DNA of 64,000 nucleotides from the NCBI GenBank assembly GCA_052035735.1, contig JBPOHI010000065.1:8424-72423 (forward strand), given 5' to 3'. The notes beneath the pieces were generated by a model, which saw only the letters and a list, made by a program, of their open reading frames with translations, searched no databases and had not been told where the DNA came from. This document shows, in pieces, positions 8,553 through 17,670 of the stretch. Position 1 is the first letter of the stretch; the number at the start of each line of letters is the position of its first letter. The stretch is from JAGPDF01 sp052035735 (GTDB lineage Bacteria > Acidobacteriota > Thermoanaerobaculia > Multivoradales > JAGPDF01). The translations under genes were made by a program, and so were the position numbers.

Positions 8553-10250
8553 ATGAAACGAAGCCTCGGTCTCTCATGTACGCTGGTCGGCGCACTGCTT
8601 CTCGGAGGGAGCACCCTTCGGGCAGACCTCGCGATGAGCCGGAGCCGGGTTTGGCAGGATCTTCCGGGATCCGGACTCGAAGGCGTCACGAGCGCGAACG
8701 ACAACTTCGGAGCGGCTCTGGCTGCCGGCGACTTCGACGGCGACGGCCACGACGATCTCGCCGCGTTCGATCGCGAGGGTGCGGCGTCGCCGAACGCCGG
8801 CGCGGTCCGGGTTCAGTATGGCGGGCCGCTCGGCCTGTCGCTCGACGACAGCCTCGTGGCCGACTTCTGGCCGGGCGTGCTCATCGGCGATGCCGAGGAC
8901 GGCGATGAGTTCGGCATCGCGCTGGCGGCGGGGGACTTCGACGGCGACGGCTTCGACGATCTCGCGATCGGAATCCCCGGGGAGGACGCCGTGCTCGCTC
9001 CGCCGCCGATCGCCCTGGAGGTGCTCAACTGCGGCGCCGTCCTGGTGCTCTACGGTTCGTCGGAGGGAATCGCGCTCGCCGGAGTGAAGGTCCTGCCGAC
9101 CTTCGGCGGCAACCTCACCACCGCGCGCTTCGGCGCATCGCTCGCGGCCGGGGACTTCGACGGTGACGGCTTCGACGATCTCGCGATCGGCGCCCCCACG
9201 GCCGAGGTTTCGGGACAGGAGGGGGCCGGCTTCGTCGCGATCTACCGCGGCGGCGCAGCGGGGATCTCCGCGGTCGCGCGACGGATCGACCAGGATGCCA
9301 GCGACGCGACCGGCGCGGTCTCCGAAACGGCGGAGGCATCCGACCGCTTCGGCTATGCGCTCGCCGTCGGCAACTTCAACGGCGACCTCAACGGGCCGGG
9401 TGGGCCGCCCGTAATGGACCTCGCGATCTCCGCGCCGGGCGAAGGCAATGCCGTGGCGGGAACCGACTCTTCGGGCCTGGTTCATCTCTTCTACGGCAGC
9501 GGCGCGGGCACCGCGCTCGGTTTCGAATCCGACCAGATCTTCGAGCAGAGTGCCGTGAGCGCATCCGAGACGATCGAGAGCTTCGACAACTTCGGCTTCG
9601 CTCTCGCCGCGGGAGATCTCGACGGCGACGGGCGCGACGACCTGGTGATCGCGGCGCCGCAAGAGCAGCTCATCGTGGGCGGCGTGGGCCTCACCTCCGC
9701 GGGTGCGGTGTCGGTGCTTCGCGGAGACTTCCCCTTCGTCGTGGCCGACGGTGGGGCCCTGACCCTCGATCAGTCGGACCTGGGAATCGGTGAAGCGCCC
9801 GAAGAGTTCGACCTGTTCGGGTTCGTGATGACGGTGGACGACTTCGATCGCGACGGCCTCGCGGATCTCGTCGTCGCGGCGCCGTTCGAGGAACGCCAAG
9901 ATCCGTTCGGCGCCAAGGGAGAGTTCGTCGGGGCCGGCGCGGCCTATCTCATTCCCGGATGGACGACCGTCTTCCCGTCGCCGAGCCGGCCGCCGCGGGC
10001 TTTGGCCCAGCATTGGGACGGCCATCCTGGGGCGCTCGACAACTTCGACGGCCACGGCCTGGATCTGGCCAGCGGAGACTTCGATGGCGACGGCCATCCG
10101 GACCTCGCAATCGGCGCCTCGGGCGAGACCGCTCAGTTGGACGACGGCCCGCTCGCCTCCGCGGGCGCCGTCTTCGAGCTGCGCGGCGCGCTCTTCGCCG
10201 ATGGCTTCGATCGCAGCCTCGCTGACCGTTGGTCCACCGTAGCCCCTTGA
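8553..10250 (+). CDS. Secreted FG-GAP repeat protein with DGFE-type C-terminal tag
   Basis: The 565-residue protein has a Sec signal peptide (MKRSLGLSCTLVGALLLGG, cleavage near residue 25) and about seven integrin-like FG-GAP blades, each with a Ca-binding loop such as GDFDGDGHDDLA or GDFDGDGFDDLAIG. It ends in LFADGFDRSLADRWSTVAP, a member of the C-terminal tag family described in the findings. It is a paralogue of the gene at 17671-19356, sharing blade order and the start of the mature protein (FWQD/VWQD ... GSGL). Function is unknown; an extracellular Ca-binding, adhesive or matrix role is inferred. A Shine-Dalgarno (GGAGAG) precedes the ATG. Confidence 0.85.
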   Translation: MKRSLGLSCTLVGALLLGGSTLRADLAMSRSRVWQDLPGSGLEGVTSANDNFGAALAAGDFDGDGHDDLAAFDREGAASPNAGAVRVQYGGPLGLSLDDSLVADFWPGVLIGDAEDGDEFGIALAAGDFDGDGFDDLAIGIPGEDAVLAPPPIALEVLNCGAVLVLYGSSEGIALAGVKVLPTFGGNLTTARFGASLAAGDFDGDGFDDLAIGAPTAEVSGQEGAGFVAIYRGGAAGISAVARRIDQDASDATGAVSETAEASDRFGYALAVGNFNGDLNGPGGPPVMDLAISAPGEGNAVAGTDSSGLVHLFYGSGAGTALGFESDQIFEQSAVSASETIESFDNFGFALAAGDLDGDGRDDLVIAAPQEQLIVGGVGLTSAGAVSVLRGDFPFVVADGGALTLDQSDLGIGEAPEEFDLFGFVMTVDDFDRDGLADLVVAAPFEERQDPFGAKGEFVGAGAAYLIPGWTTVFPSPSRPPRALAQHWDGHPGALDNFDGHGLDLASGDFDGDGHPDLAIGASGETAQLDDGPLASAGAVFELRGALFADGFDRSLADRWSTVAP

Positions 10251-10267
10251 GACCGGCGGCGGCGTCC

Positions 10268-10310
10268 GCCGAACTTGCGCCCCACGCGAAACCCAGGGCG
10301 CAAGTTCGGC
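10268..10310. terminator. 15-bp stem hairpin between convergent genes
   Basis: GCCGAACTTGCGCCC (10268-10282) and GGGCGCAAGTTCGGC (10296-10310) form a perfect 15-bp stem around a 13-nt loop, exactly between two convergent secreted-protein genes. No T-tract follows on either side. A bidirectional terminator is the simplest reading. Confidence 0.6.
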
Positions 10311-10346
10311 CCCACTCGACCCGTTGCCGTACGTCGTGCGGATGGA

Positions 10347-12152
10347 TCAGCAGCTGCGGCGTCGCCGGGAGCGCAGCTGCCAGAGTGCCGCGCCACCGAG
10401 GGCCAGCGCCAACCCGGTGAGCCCGGTGCCGTCGAGTGCCGGTACGTCGACCGTGGCGATCGGTGCGTCGTCGTTGAGGATCGTCACGGTCGCTGTGGCG
10501 AGCACGTTGTGCTCGACGGGCGTACGGATCTGCACCAGGAAGGTCTCGTCCATCTCGACCGTGAGGTCCCCGACGACGTCGAGCGAGAAGGTCTCCTGCG
10601 CGTTGCCGGCGGCGATCTCTGTCGGCTGCGGGATCGAGAGGAGTTGCAGGTAGTCGTCGTCGGCCACTGCTGCCGATCCGTCGAAGAGGACGACTTCGAG
10701 GGGTAGCGTCTCGGAAAGCGCCTGCGAGAGCGTGAGCGTCATCAACGCCGGGGTGAAGCCGTCGTTGCCCTCGACGACCGTGGCGTCGGCGAGGGTGAGA
10801 AGCGCCTGGGGTCCTTCGGGCCCGATCACGATGGTGAAGGGCGCCTCATACAGGTCGGTTCCGGGGTCCGGGCCCAAAGGGCAGGAGAGCTGCAACGTGA
10901 AGTCGTAGGTTCCCGCCTGCGTCGGCGTGCCCGAGAGCCGTCCCCAGAGCTCGGTGTCGGGCCCGGCGAAGGTCGAGAGGGCGATGCCGGGCGGCAGCGC
11001 GCCCGAGAGGACCGTCCAGCCATAGTCATCGGCCGGTTGCTGGTTGCCATCGGGCTCGAGGTCGACCGGACCGCCAGGCGTGTACGGCTGGCCGACCGGC
11101 CCCAGCGGCAGGTCGCCGCCGCCGACGTAGTTCAGGATGTGGCAGGTCCCGTCGAGGTTGTCGTCGTCGTGGAGCGTGCCCGTCGCCACGGCCTGCGCAA
11201 GAGTGACGAAAGGCGAGCTCGGATTCGAGAGCGTCAGGGTCATCGTCTCGGTTGGCGGCGGCGTCTCGTCATCGAGGTCGGAGACGATCGGAACCTGGAT
11301 CAGCTTGGTCGTCTGGCCGGGTTGGAAGGTCAGTTGCCCGTTGGTCGTCTGGTAGTCGGCACCGGCCGTTGCCGAGCCGTTGGAGGTCCCGTAGTCGATG
11401 GTGAACGGCTCGGCGAACTGCGCCGAGAGCGAGACCCAGAAGGTCAGGTTCGCGCCGCCCGGTGGGTTGAACTCGTAGTTCGAAGTGTCGTGGACCTCGA
11501 TCTCGAGCGGTGTCGTGTCGAGGTTCCAGGTGTTCAACCCGAGCGACGAAGTCCCGGGGTCGATCGGGCAGTGCGCCACGTCGCCGGGCTGCGCGTGCGA
11601 GTCGACGACCACCACGATGCGGGAGAGCGCCGGCACGACAGCGCTCGCGAAGACCAGGTTGTCGAGGTGGTACTCGATGCCGGCGGCGCGATAGTAGCCC
11701 GGGCTGTAGCGGTAGTCGTTGGGATGGCCGCCGGTGCCGACGTCGAAGAAGTCGTAGTTCCAGTCGAACGTGTGCGCCAGGAGGTTCTCGGTCGGATCCG
11801 CCGGGTTGAACGAGTCGAGGTAGAGCCCGGCACCGATCTCGATATTGCCGCAGTCCTGATGCGTCCAGACGAGCTGGATCTGGACGCAGCGCTCGGGACC
11901 GTTGTTGTAGTAGGTGTAGGCGTTGTAGAGATGGTCTTCGCCCGGATCGCCGTTGCGGAAGGCGAAGTTCCCTGGAAAGACCTCCTCGGCGTTGGAGTAG
12001 GGGGAGCAGGATCGGTTCGGACCCGCCTCGAGGATGCCCTGCATCACCGAGGCGGTCGTGGAGTCGAAGGGAATGCTCTGCCAGCCGGAGGCCGGCACAG
12101 CGAGCAGGGCGAGCAGGAGCGTCAGACGGGTGAGAGCTTTCTGGATGTGCAC
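10347..12152 (-). CDS. Secreted Calx-beta protein with IPTL/PEP-CTERM-like anchor
   Basis: The start is a GTG at 12152 with a strong GGAGG 8 nt upstream, giving a 601-residue product with a signal peptide (IQKALTRLTLLLALLAVPASG). Two Calx-beta domains are seen at about residues 225-320 (SNGSATAGADYQTTNG) and 460-565 (VVEGNDGFTPALMTLTLS), with a putative Ig-like domain (LSGTPTQAGTYDFTL) between them. The N-terminal ~200 residues are Cys-containing and unrecognised. The C-terminus is VPALDGTGLTGLALALGG, a hydrophobic helix and an Arg cluster, resembling the IPTL-type sorting signals processed by exosortase-like enzymes. No exosortase gene is visible here. Confidence 0.8.
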   Translation of the reverse strand: MHIQKALTRLTLLLALLAVPASGWQSIPFDSTTASVMQGILEAGPNRSCSPYSNAEEVFPGNFAFRNGDPGEDHLYNAYTYYNNGPERCVQIQLVWTHQDCGNIEIGAGLYLDSFNPADPTENLLAHTFDWNYDFFDVGTGGHPNDYRYSPGYYRAAGIEYHLDNLVFASAVVPALSRIVVVVDSHAQPGDVAHCPIDPGTSSLGLNTWNLDTTPLEIEVHDTSNYEFNPPGGANLTFWVSLSAQFAEPFTIDYGTSNGSATAGADYQTTNGQLTFQPGQTTKLIQVPIVSDLDDETPPPTETMTLTLSNPSSPFVTLAQAVATGTLHDDDNLDGTCHILNYVGGGDLPLGPVGQPYTPGGPVDLEPDGNQQPADDYGWTVLSGALPPGIALSTFAGPDTELWGRLSGTPTQAGTYDFTLQLSCPLGPDPGTDLYEAPFTIVIGPEGPQALLTLADATVVEGNDGFTPALMTLTLSQALSETLPLEVVLFDGSAAVADDDYLQLLSIPQPTEIAAGNAQETFSLDVVGDLTVEMDETFLVQIRTPVEHNVLATATVTILNDDAPIATVDVPALDGTGLTGLALALGGAALWQLRSRRRRSC

Positions 12153-12261
12153 GGTCAATCCTCCGAAGGGGCCATGTGTCAGCGGGATCTTGCGACTCGC
12201 GGGGCAGGGCCGCCATCGCATGGCGATGCGAGGGGCGCTCGCTCCGGCTTAGACTGCGAAG

Positions 12262-15200
12262 GTGGTCCGTCGCCCGCGAGCTGCGTTCGCCCTCCTCTTG
12301 AGCCTGCTCGCGACGGCTGCGGGCGGCGAACATCTGCCGATCCGGAACTACGAGGTGACCGACGGGCTGGCCGGCGACGCGGTTCGCGATCTCCTGCGCG
12401 ACTCTCGCGGGTTCCTCTGGATCGCGACCACCTCGGGCCTCTCGCGCTTCGACGGCGCGGAGTTTCGCAACTACGGCACCGGCGAGGGTCTGCCCAGTCC
12501 GCGCATCCTGAGCCTTGCCGAAACCGCCGACGGGTCGATCTGGGCTGCCTCCGCCGAGGGCCTGGCGCGACTCGAGCCCGGCGCACGGCGAGCGGGTGCG
12601 CCCTTTGTGCCCGAGAGACTGCCGGTCGAAGTCCAGGCCGCCGCCTGCCTCCTCGCCGCTCGCGACGGCAGCCTCTGGGTCGGTGGGCAGGGGCTGATGC
12701 GGCTCGATCCCGGGGTGGGCGCTCCGCGCCGCTGGGAGGCCGTGTCGCTGCCCAGCGGAGATGCGGATGTCGGCGGACTCGCCGAAGACCGCGACGGCAA
12801 CCTCTGGGTCGCGACCTCGGCCGGGCTCGTCCTGCGCCGGGCGAGCGGCGCCGCTGTGCTGATCGTGACGGGGGGTCCGAGCGCGGGGGTGGGCGCGATC
12901 GCGATCGACTCCGGCGATCGCCTCTGGCTCGCCGATGTCAGGGGCCTGTTCGTGATCGATCGCGCAACGGTCGCCGCCGGGGGCGGAGAGGGCCGGTCGA
13001 TCTTCGAACGCTCCCGCCGCCCGGGGAGTCCTGGAGAGCTGCCGGGGGAGCCTGGCGAGGCGATTCTCTACGACGCTGCGAGTGGATTGGCGTCGAATCA
13101 CATCTACTCCCTGGCTTTGGCAGGCGCTCGGCGCGACGGCGTTTGGGTGGCGACGAACGGGGGCGTCACCGAGCTCCGCGCGGGGCGAGCGCGGACGATC
13201 GCGGTCGACCAGGGGCTCACCGAAGCGGCACAGGAGGTCGTGCTCGAGGAGCCGAACGGCACGATCTGGTTCGGCGGCGAGAGCCGTGGCCTCTCGCGTC
13301 TGCGGCCCTCCGGCTTCGTGGCCTTCGGCGAGGCAGACGGCTTGGTAGGAGACCGGGCCGTGACGCTTCTCGATGGGCCCGACGGCGCGCTCTACGTCGT
13401 GACCCGCTCCCGGGAGCTCCACCGCCTCGAGCGCGACCGCTTCGAGCGCATCACGCCGCGGACCCTCTTTGCCGCGCACGACTCCGGCTGGGGTTGGAAC
13501 CAGTTCGCCGTTTTCGACCGCAGCGGCGCGCTCTGGTTCCCGGCGAACGGTCGGCTGGCCCGCTTTCCGCCTGTCGCCGATCCGCGCCGCCTCCGCGACA
13601 CGCCGCCGGAGCGGGTGTGGACGACTCGTTCGGGTCTGCCTGGAGACGACATCTTCCGTCTGTTCGAAGACCGCGCGGGCGATCTCTGGGTGTCGTCGAT
13701 TGAAAGCCCACCGTTGGTCCGCATCGCGCGCGACGGCCGGGTCGTGCCCGTCCCCCAGGTGCGCGGAGGACGGGCGACCGGCGGATCGCCGACCGCTTTC
13801 GCGGAGACGCCGGACGGCGCGCTCTGGATCGGCTTCTACGTCGGAGGGGTCGCTCGGGTACGCGACGGCGTCTGGCGCTTCTTCCGTGAGGCGCAGGGGG
13901 TGCCTGCAGGGCAGGTCGGAGGCCTCCACGTCGATCGCGCGGGCCGGCTCTGGATCGCCACCAACTCCGGCGGCGTGGCGCGCGTCGATCAGCCCGAGGC
14001 GGCGGAGCCGGTCTTCCGGACCTACACGACGGCGCAGGGCCTGTCGACCGACAACTGTCGCTGCGTGACCGAGGATGCCTACGGGCGGATCTACGTCGGC
14101 ACGGTGCGCGGCATCGACCGAATCGATCCGCTTCGCGACCGGGTTCGTTCCTACTCGCTCGAGGACGGCCTGCCGAACTCGCAGGTCTGGGCATGCCATG
14201 CGCGCGCCGACGGCGCGCTGTGGTTCGGGACGCTGCACGGCCTGGCGCGATTCGAGCCCGGCCGCGAGAGTCCAGCTGCGCCGCCGGAGGCGCGCATCTC
14301 CGGCGTGCGCGTCGGTGGCAGGGAGGTCCCGATCCCCGAGCTCGGCACGCGCCGCGTCGACGACCTGACGCTGCCGCCGGGGCAGAACTCGCTGCAGATC
14401 GACTTTGCCACCGTCGCCCTCGACTCGAGCGCGCGCCCCTGGTTCGAGCACCGGCTCGCCGAGGGCGATACCGCCTGGAGCGCTCCCACCCGCGAGCGGT
14501 CGGTCACCTTCTCGCGACTGGGCGCCGGGAGCTACCGCTTCGAGGTCCGCGCCAGGACGCAGGAGGGCGTGGCGGGGGAGAGCGTCGCGAGCGTCTCCTT
14601 CCGCGTCGTGCCGCCGTTCTGGCGGCGGCCGGTCTTCGGCGTCGCTTTGGGCGCCGTGGCGGCGCTGCTGCTCTGGCTGTTCGAGCGTTTTCGGGTGGCG
14701 CGCCTCCTGGCCGTCGAGCGGGCGCGCACGCGGATCGCCTCCGACCTGCACGACGACGTTGGCGCGAGCGTTTCGCGCATCGGCCTCTTGGGCGAGCTCG
14801 CGCGGCGCCGCCTCGCGGACGAACCGGCGGCAGCGGAGTCGATCCTCGAAGAGATCGCGCGCGAGTCGCGCGATCTGGCAGAGGCGACCTCCGACATCGT
14901 CTGGTCGGTCGATCCGGAGCGCGACGATCTCGCCAGTCTGGTTGTTCGCCTCCGCCGGTTCGCCGCCGATCTGCTCGAGGCGCGGGCGATCCGGCTCGAG
15001 TTTTCGGCCCCCGAGGAGGCGTCTGCGATCGAGCTCGATCCGGAGGTGCGGCGCGCCCTCTACCTCTGCGTCAAGGAGTCGATCCACAACGTCGCCAAGC
15101 ACTCGCAGGCGGAGAGTGCCATCGTTCGCCTCACGGTCGACGAGGGCGCGCTGGCAGCCGAGGTGCGCGACGACGGCTGCGGCATCGCGTCGGAACGGGC

Positions 15201-15375
15201 GGCAGAGGCCGCGGCGACGGGGCACCGCGGCCTCCCCGGCCTGCGCCGGCGGGCCGCGGCGGTCGGCGGCACGGTCGAGATCGCGAGCACGCCGGGCGAG
15301 GGGACCTGCATTCGCGTTCGACTGCCACTTTCGCCACCGTCGCATGGGCGTGCGAAGCGCGAACGACGAGAGTGA
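12262..15375 (+). CDS. Reg_prop/Y_Y_Y hybrid sensor histidine kinase
   Basis: The 1037-residue protein has a signal-like N-terminus and about 12 two-component-regulator propeller repeats (typical turns DSRGFLWIATTSGLSRFDG, DRDGNLWVATSAGL, RAGRLWIATNSGGVARVD) over residues 30-675. A Y_Y_Y domain follows at about 715-785, then one membrane helix near 795, then a HisKA_3 dimerisation helix with phospho-acceptor His in ASDLHDDVGASVSR near 835 and a HATPase_c domain (NVAKHSQA, DDGCGI, GHRGLPGLRRRA) to the end. It starts at GTG 12262. The response regulator gene begins 16 nt later, so they form one operon. The ligand of the periplasmic propeller is unknown. Confidence 0.92.
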   Translation: MVRRPRAAFALLLSLLATAAGGEHLPIRNYEVTDGLAGDAVRDLLRDSRGFLWIATTSGLSRFDGAEFRNYGTGEGLPSPRILSLAETADGSIWAASAEGLARLEPGARRAGAPFVPERLPVEVQAAACLLAARDGSLWVGGQGLMRLDPGVGAPRRWEAVSLPSGDADVGGLAEDRDGNLWVATSAGLVLRRASGAAVLIVTGGPSAGVGAIAIDSGDRLWLADVRGLFVIDRATVAAGGGEGRSIFERSRRPGSPGELPGEPGEAILYDAASGLASNHIYSLALAGARRDGVWVATNGGVTELRAGRARTIAVDQGLTEAAQEVVLEEPNGTIWFGGESRGLSRLRPSGFVAFGEADGLVGDRAVTLLDGPDGALYVVTRSRELHRLERDRFERITPRTLFAAHDSGWGWNQFAVFDRSGALWFPANGRLARFPPVADPRRLRDTPPERVWTTRSGLPGDDIFRLFEDRAGDLWVSSIESPPLVRIARDGRVVPVPQVRGGRATGGSPTAFAETPDGALWIGFYVGGVARVRDGVWRFFREAQGVPAGQVGGLHVDRAGRLWIATNSGGVARVDQPEAAEPVFRTYTTAQGLSTDNCRCVTEDAYGRIYVGTVRGIDRIDPLRDRVRSYSLEDGLPNSQVWACHARADGALWFGTLHGLARFEPGRESPAAPPEARISGVRVGGREVPIPELGTRRVDDLTLPPGQNSLQIDFATVALDSSARPWFEHRLAEGDTAWSAPTRERSVTFSRLGAGSYRFEVRARTQEGVAGESVASVSFRVVPPFWRRPVFGVALGAVAALLLWLFERFRVARLLAVERARTRIASDLHDDVGASVSRIGLLGELARRRLADEPAAAESILEEIARESRDLAEATSDIVWSVDPERDDLASLVVRLRRFAADLLEARAIRLEFSAPEEASAIELDPEVRRALYLCVKESIHNVAKHSQAESAIVRLTVDEGALAAEVRDDGCGIASERAAEAAATGHRGLPGLRRRAAAVGGTVEIASTPGEGTCIRVRLPLSPPSHGRAKRERRE

Positions 15376-15391
15376 GAGAGACTCTTCACCG

Positions 15392-16075
15392 ATGAGCCCT
15401 TCCGATTCCGCACTCGAACCGCGCGCCGCGCCGCAGGCGATCCGCGTCTTCCTCGTGGAGGACGATCGCCTGCTGCGTGACAGCCTGCGCGCCCTGATCG
15501 CCGGCAGCCCTGGCTTCGCCTGCGTCGGGGCGGCTGGATCGATCGATGAGGCGCTGCGCACGCGCCCTGCCGGGGAGCCCGACGTTCTGCTCGTCGACAT
15601 CCACATGCCGGGCCTGCGCGGATCGATCGGCGTGGGTCACCTGCTGGAGCGCTGGCCGCGAAGCGTGGCGCTCATGCATACGGTCTACGAAGAGGACGAA
15701 ACGGTCTTCGAGGCGATCTGCCACGGAGCGTCGGGCTACATTCTCAAACGGACCCCGCCGGCGCGCCTGCTCGAGGCGATCTTCGACGCGCGGGCGGGCG
15801 GCTCGCCGATGTCGCCCGAGATCGCGCGCAAGGTCCTGGGGAGCTTTCGCCGCCTGGCACCGGGTGCGGCCAAGGCTCCCACCGCGCAACTTACGCCGCA
15901 GGAGACCCGGCTGCTCGCCGCGATCGCCGCCGGCAAGAGCTATCGCGAAGCCGCTGACGAGCTCGCCGTGACGATCAACACCGTCCGCACCCACATCCGC
16001 TCCATCTACGAAAAGCTCCAGGTCCACACCCGCTCCGAGGCTGTCGCCAAGGCGATGCGGTCGGGCCTCATCTGA
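15392..16075 (+). CDS. NarL/FixJ-type response regulator
   Basis: The 227-residue protein has a receiver domain (acidic pocket VEDD near residue 23, phospho-acceptor Asp in VLLVDIHMPG near 69, conserved Lys in GYILKRTPP near 119) and a LuxR-type HTH at about 165-225 (LTPQETRLLAAIAAGKSYRE, VTINTVRTHIRSIYEKL). It is the cognate output of the preceding HisKA_3 kinase, a pairing usual for this class. The regulon cannot be read; the downstream DUF1554-like gene is a candidate target by position only. Confidence 0.93.
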   Translation: MSPSDSALEPRAAPQAIRVFLVEDDRLLRDSLRALIAGSPGFACVGAAGSIDEALRTRPAGEPDVLLVDIHMPGLRGSIGVGHLLERWPRSVALMHTVYEEDETVFEAICHGASGYILKRTPPARLLEAIFDARAGGSPMSPEIARKVLGSFRRLAPGAAKAPTAQLTPQETRLLAAIAAGKSYREAADELAVTINTVRTHIRSIYEKLQVHTRSEAVAKAMRSGLI

Positions 16076-16285
16076 GACGCAGCGCAGCAGGTTTGAGCCG
16101 GGGGCCGTCAGGCTTCGAGGGTCTCGACCGGAGGAACGCGCCTCTCGGGACCTAGTGACCAAGCCCCAGGACCGTGCGAGCGGCGCCGCGAGCGGTCGCG
16201 AGTCCTGGCCCCAGCCACGGCGCGATTCCGTATCGATGATGAGGGCGGAAGAACGAGGACGACCCATCCTGCCCATGGAGATTCG

Positions 16286-17623
16286 ATGAGCAACTCGCCT
16301 CGAGACCATCTCTTTCCCGGCGCATGGAATCGCGGACTTGCCGAGCGGGCCAGCGTCCCGGCAGGCCTGGTCTTCGCCATCGTCGCCGTTCTGGCGCTCG
16401 CCGTCACGGCGGAGCCCGTCGCAGCGGTCAAACGCCGCGCCTTTGTGACCTCGGTCTCCGGAACCGGCGACCTCGGAAGCTGGCCCGACGCGGGGAGCGC
16501 GACCGGGCTCGCCGCCGGCAACGCGATCTGCCGGGCGCGTGCGACCGCGGCCGGCCTGCCGAACGCCACGACCTACCGCGCCTGGCTGTCGAGCGACACC
16601 ACCGACGCCTACTGCCACCTGCGGGGTCAGAGCGGCGTGAAGGGCGCCTGCACCGGCGGCGCGCCGCTCGCGGCGGGCCCCTGGTATCTGGCAAACGGGA
16701 TCACCAACTTCACCGGCTCGCTCGACGAGCTCACCTCGAACGACCCGGTCCTCTACCGGCCGGTGCTGCGTGACGAGTTCGACGACATCCTGCCCGCGGA
16801 GGCCGACCTGCGGACCTACTGGACGGGAACGAGCCCTGACGGTAAGCGATGGGACGACGCCGGTCCGCCGTGGACCTGCACCGGGTGGACCAACGGCGTG
16901 AGTGGCTCGGCGCCGATCGGCGACGGCCTCGCCACGGTTTGGGTCTGGACGCAGGGCGGTTTCGTACCTGGATGCTCGGAGTCGCGAAGACTCCTCTGCT
17001 TCGAGCCAGGAGAGAGCGAGTTCACGACCCTCGCGTGGGGCCCGGGGAGTATCGTCTTTCAGACCTCGATCAGCGGCCCGTCGAATCTCGGCAGCTGGCC
17101 GCAGGCTGACGGAGCGACCGGCCTCGCCGCAGGAGACGCGATCTGCCGCAATCTCGCCGCGGCCGCGCACCTGCCCGCTCCGGACTCGTTCGTCGCCTGG
17201 CTTTCGACTGCGGCGGTGGACGCGCGCGACCGGGTGACCTCGCACGGTCCGTTCCGCCGCCTCGATCACTTCGTCGTGGCCAACGACGAGGCCGACTTGC
17301 TCGACGGCTCGCTCGACACGACGATCCACCTCGACCAGCACGGCGTGGCGGTGAATGGGACGCCGGACATCGCGACCGGCACCGCCGCGGACGGCACGGC
17401 CTCCGGCGCCGACTGCAACGGCTGGACGAGCGCCTCCGTGAACGACGACCAGACGACCGGCCGACCCAACTTCGCGGGTCTCCCCGACTGGACCAACCGG
17501 ACTGCGGCCGGTAGTTGCAGCGGGAACTTCCGCCTCTACTGCTTCTCGAACGAGATCGTCCTCTTCTGGGACGGCTTCGAGCTCACTGGCGACACCAGCC
17601 GGTGGTCGGCGGCGGTGCCGTAG
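16286..17623 (+). CDS. Secreted DUF1554-like tandem-domain protein with DGFE-type tag
   Basis: The 445-residue protein has a long basic N-terminus and a signal-type hydrophobic stretch (LVFAIVAVLALAVTA), then two similar domains (about residues 55-235 and 250-430). Each domain contains GNLGSWP-type, AGxAICR, YRAWLS/FVAWLS, CTGWTN/CNGWTS and a closing LLCF/LYCF, a pattern I associate with DUF1554 (endostatin-like fold). Conserved Cys residues suggest disulfides. It ends in DGFELTGDTSRWSAAVP, a C-terminal tag shared with other proteins here. A paralogue lies at 29337-30587. Function unknown; Leptospira members are surface lipoproteins. Confidence 0.8.
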   Translation: MSNSPRDHLFPGAWNRGLAERASVPAGLVFAIVAVLALAVTAEPVAAVKRRAFVTSVSGTGDLGSWPDAGSATGLAAGNAICRARATAAGLPNATTYRAWLSSDTTDAYCHLRGQSGVKGACTGGAPLAAGPWYLANGITNFTGSLDELTSNDPVLYRPVLRDEFDDILPAEADLRTYWTGTSPDGKRWDDAGPPWTCTGWTNGVSGSAPIGDGLATVWVWTQGGFVPGCSESRRLLCFEPGESEFTTLAWGPGSIVFQTSISGPSNLGSWPQADGATGLAAGDAICRNLAAAAHLPAPDSFVAWLSTAAVDARDRVTSHGPFRRLDHFVVANDEADLLDGSLDTTIHLDQHGVAVNGTPDIATGTAADGTASGADCNGWTSASVNDDQTTGRPNFAGLPDWTNRTAAGSCSGNFRLYCFSNEIVLFWDGFELTGDTSRWSAAVP

Positions 17624-17670
17624 ACGACCCTCCAACCGGACCTCACGCAACGCGTCCGCCGCGAGAATCC

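Noticed and set aside
11037..15606. Very long open frames antisense to the Calx-beta and histidine kinase genes
   Set aside because: They are Arg/Ala/Gly-rich, lack domains and start signals, and mirror the G/C third-position bias of the real genes. They are shadows expected in such GC-rich DNA.
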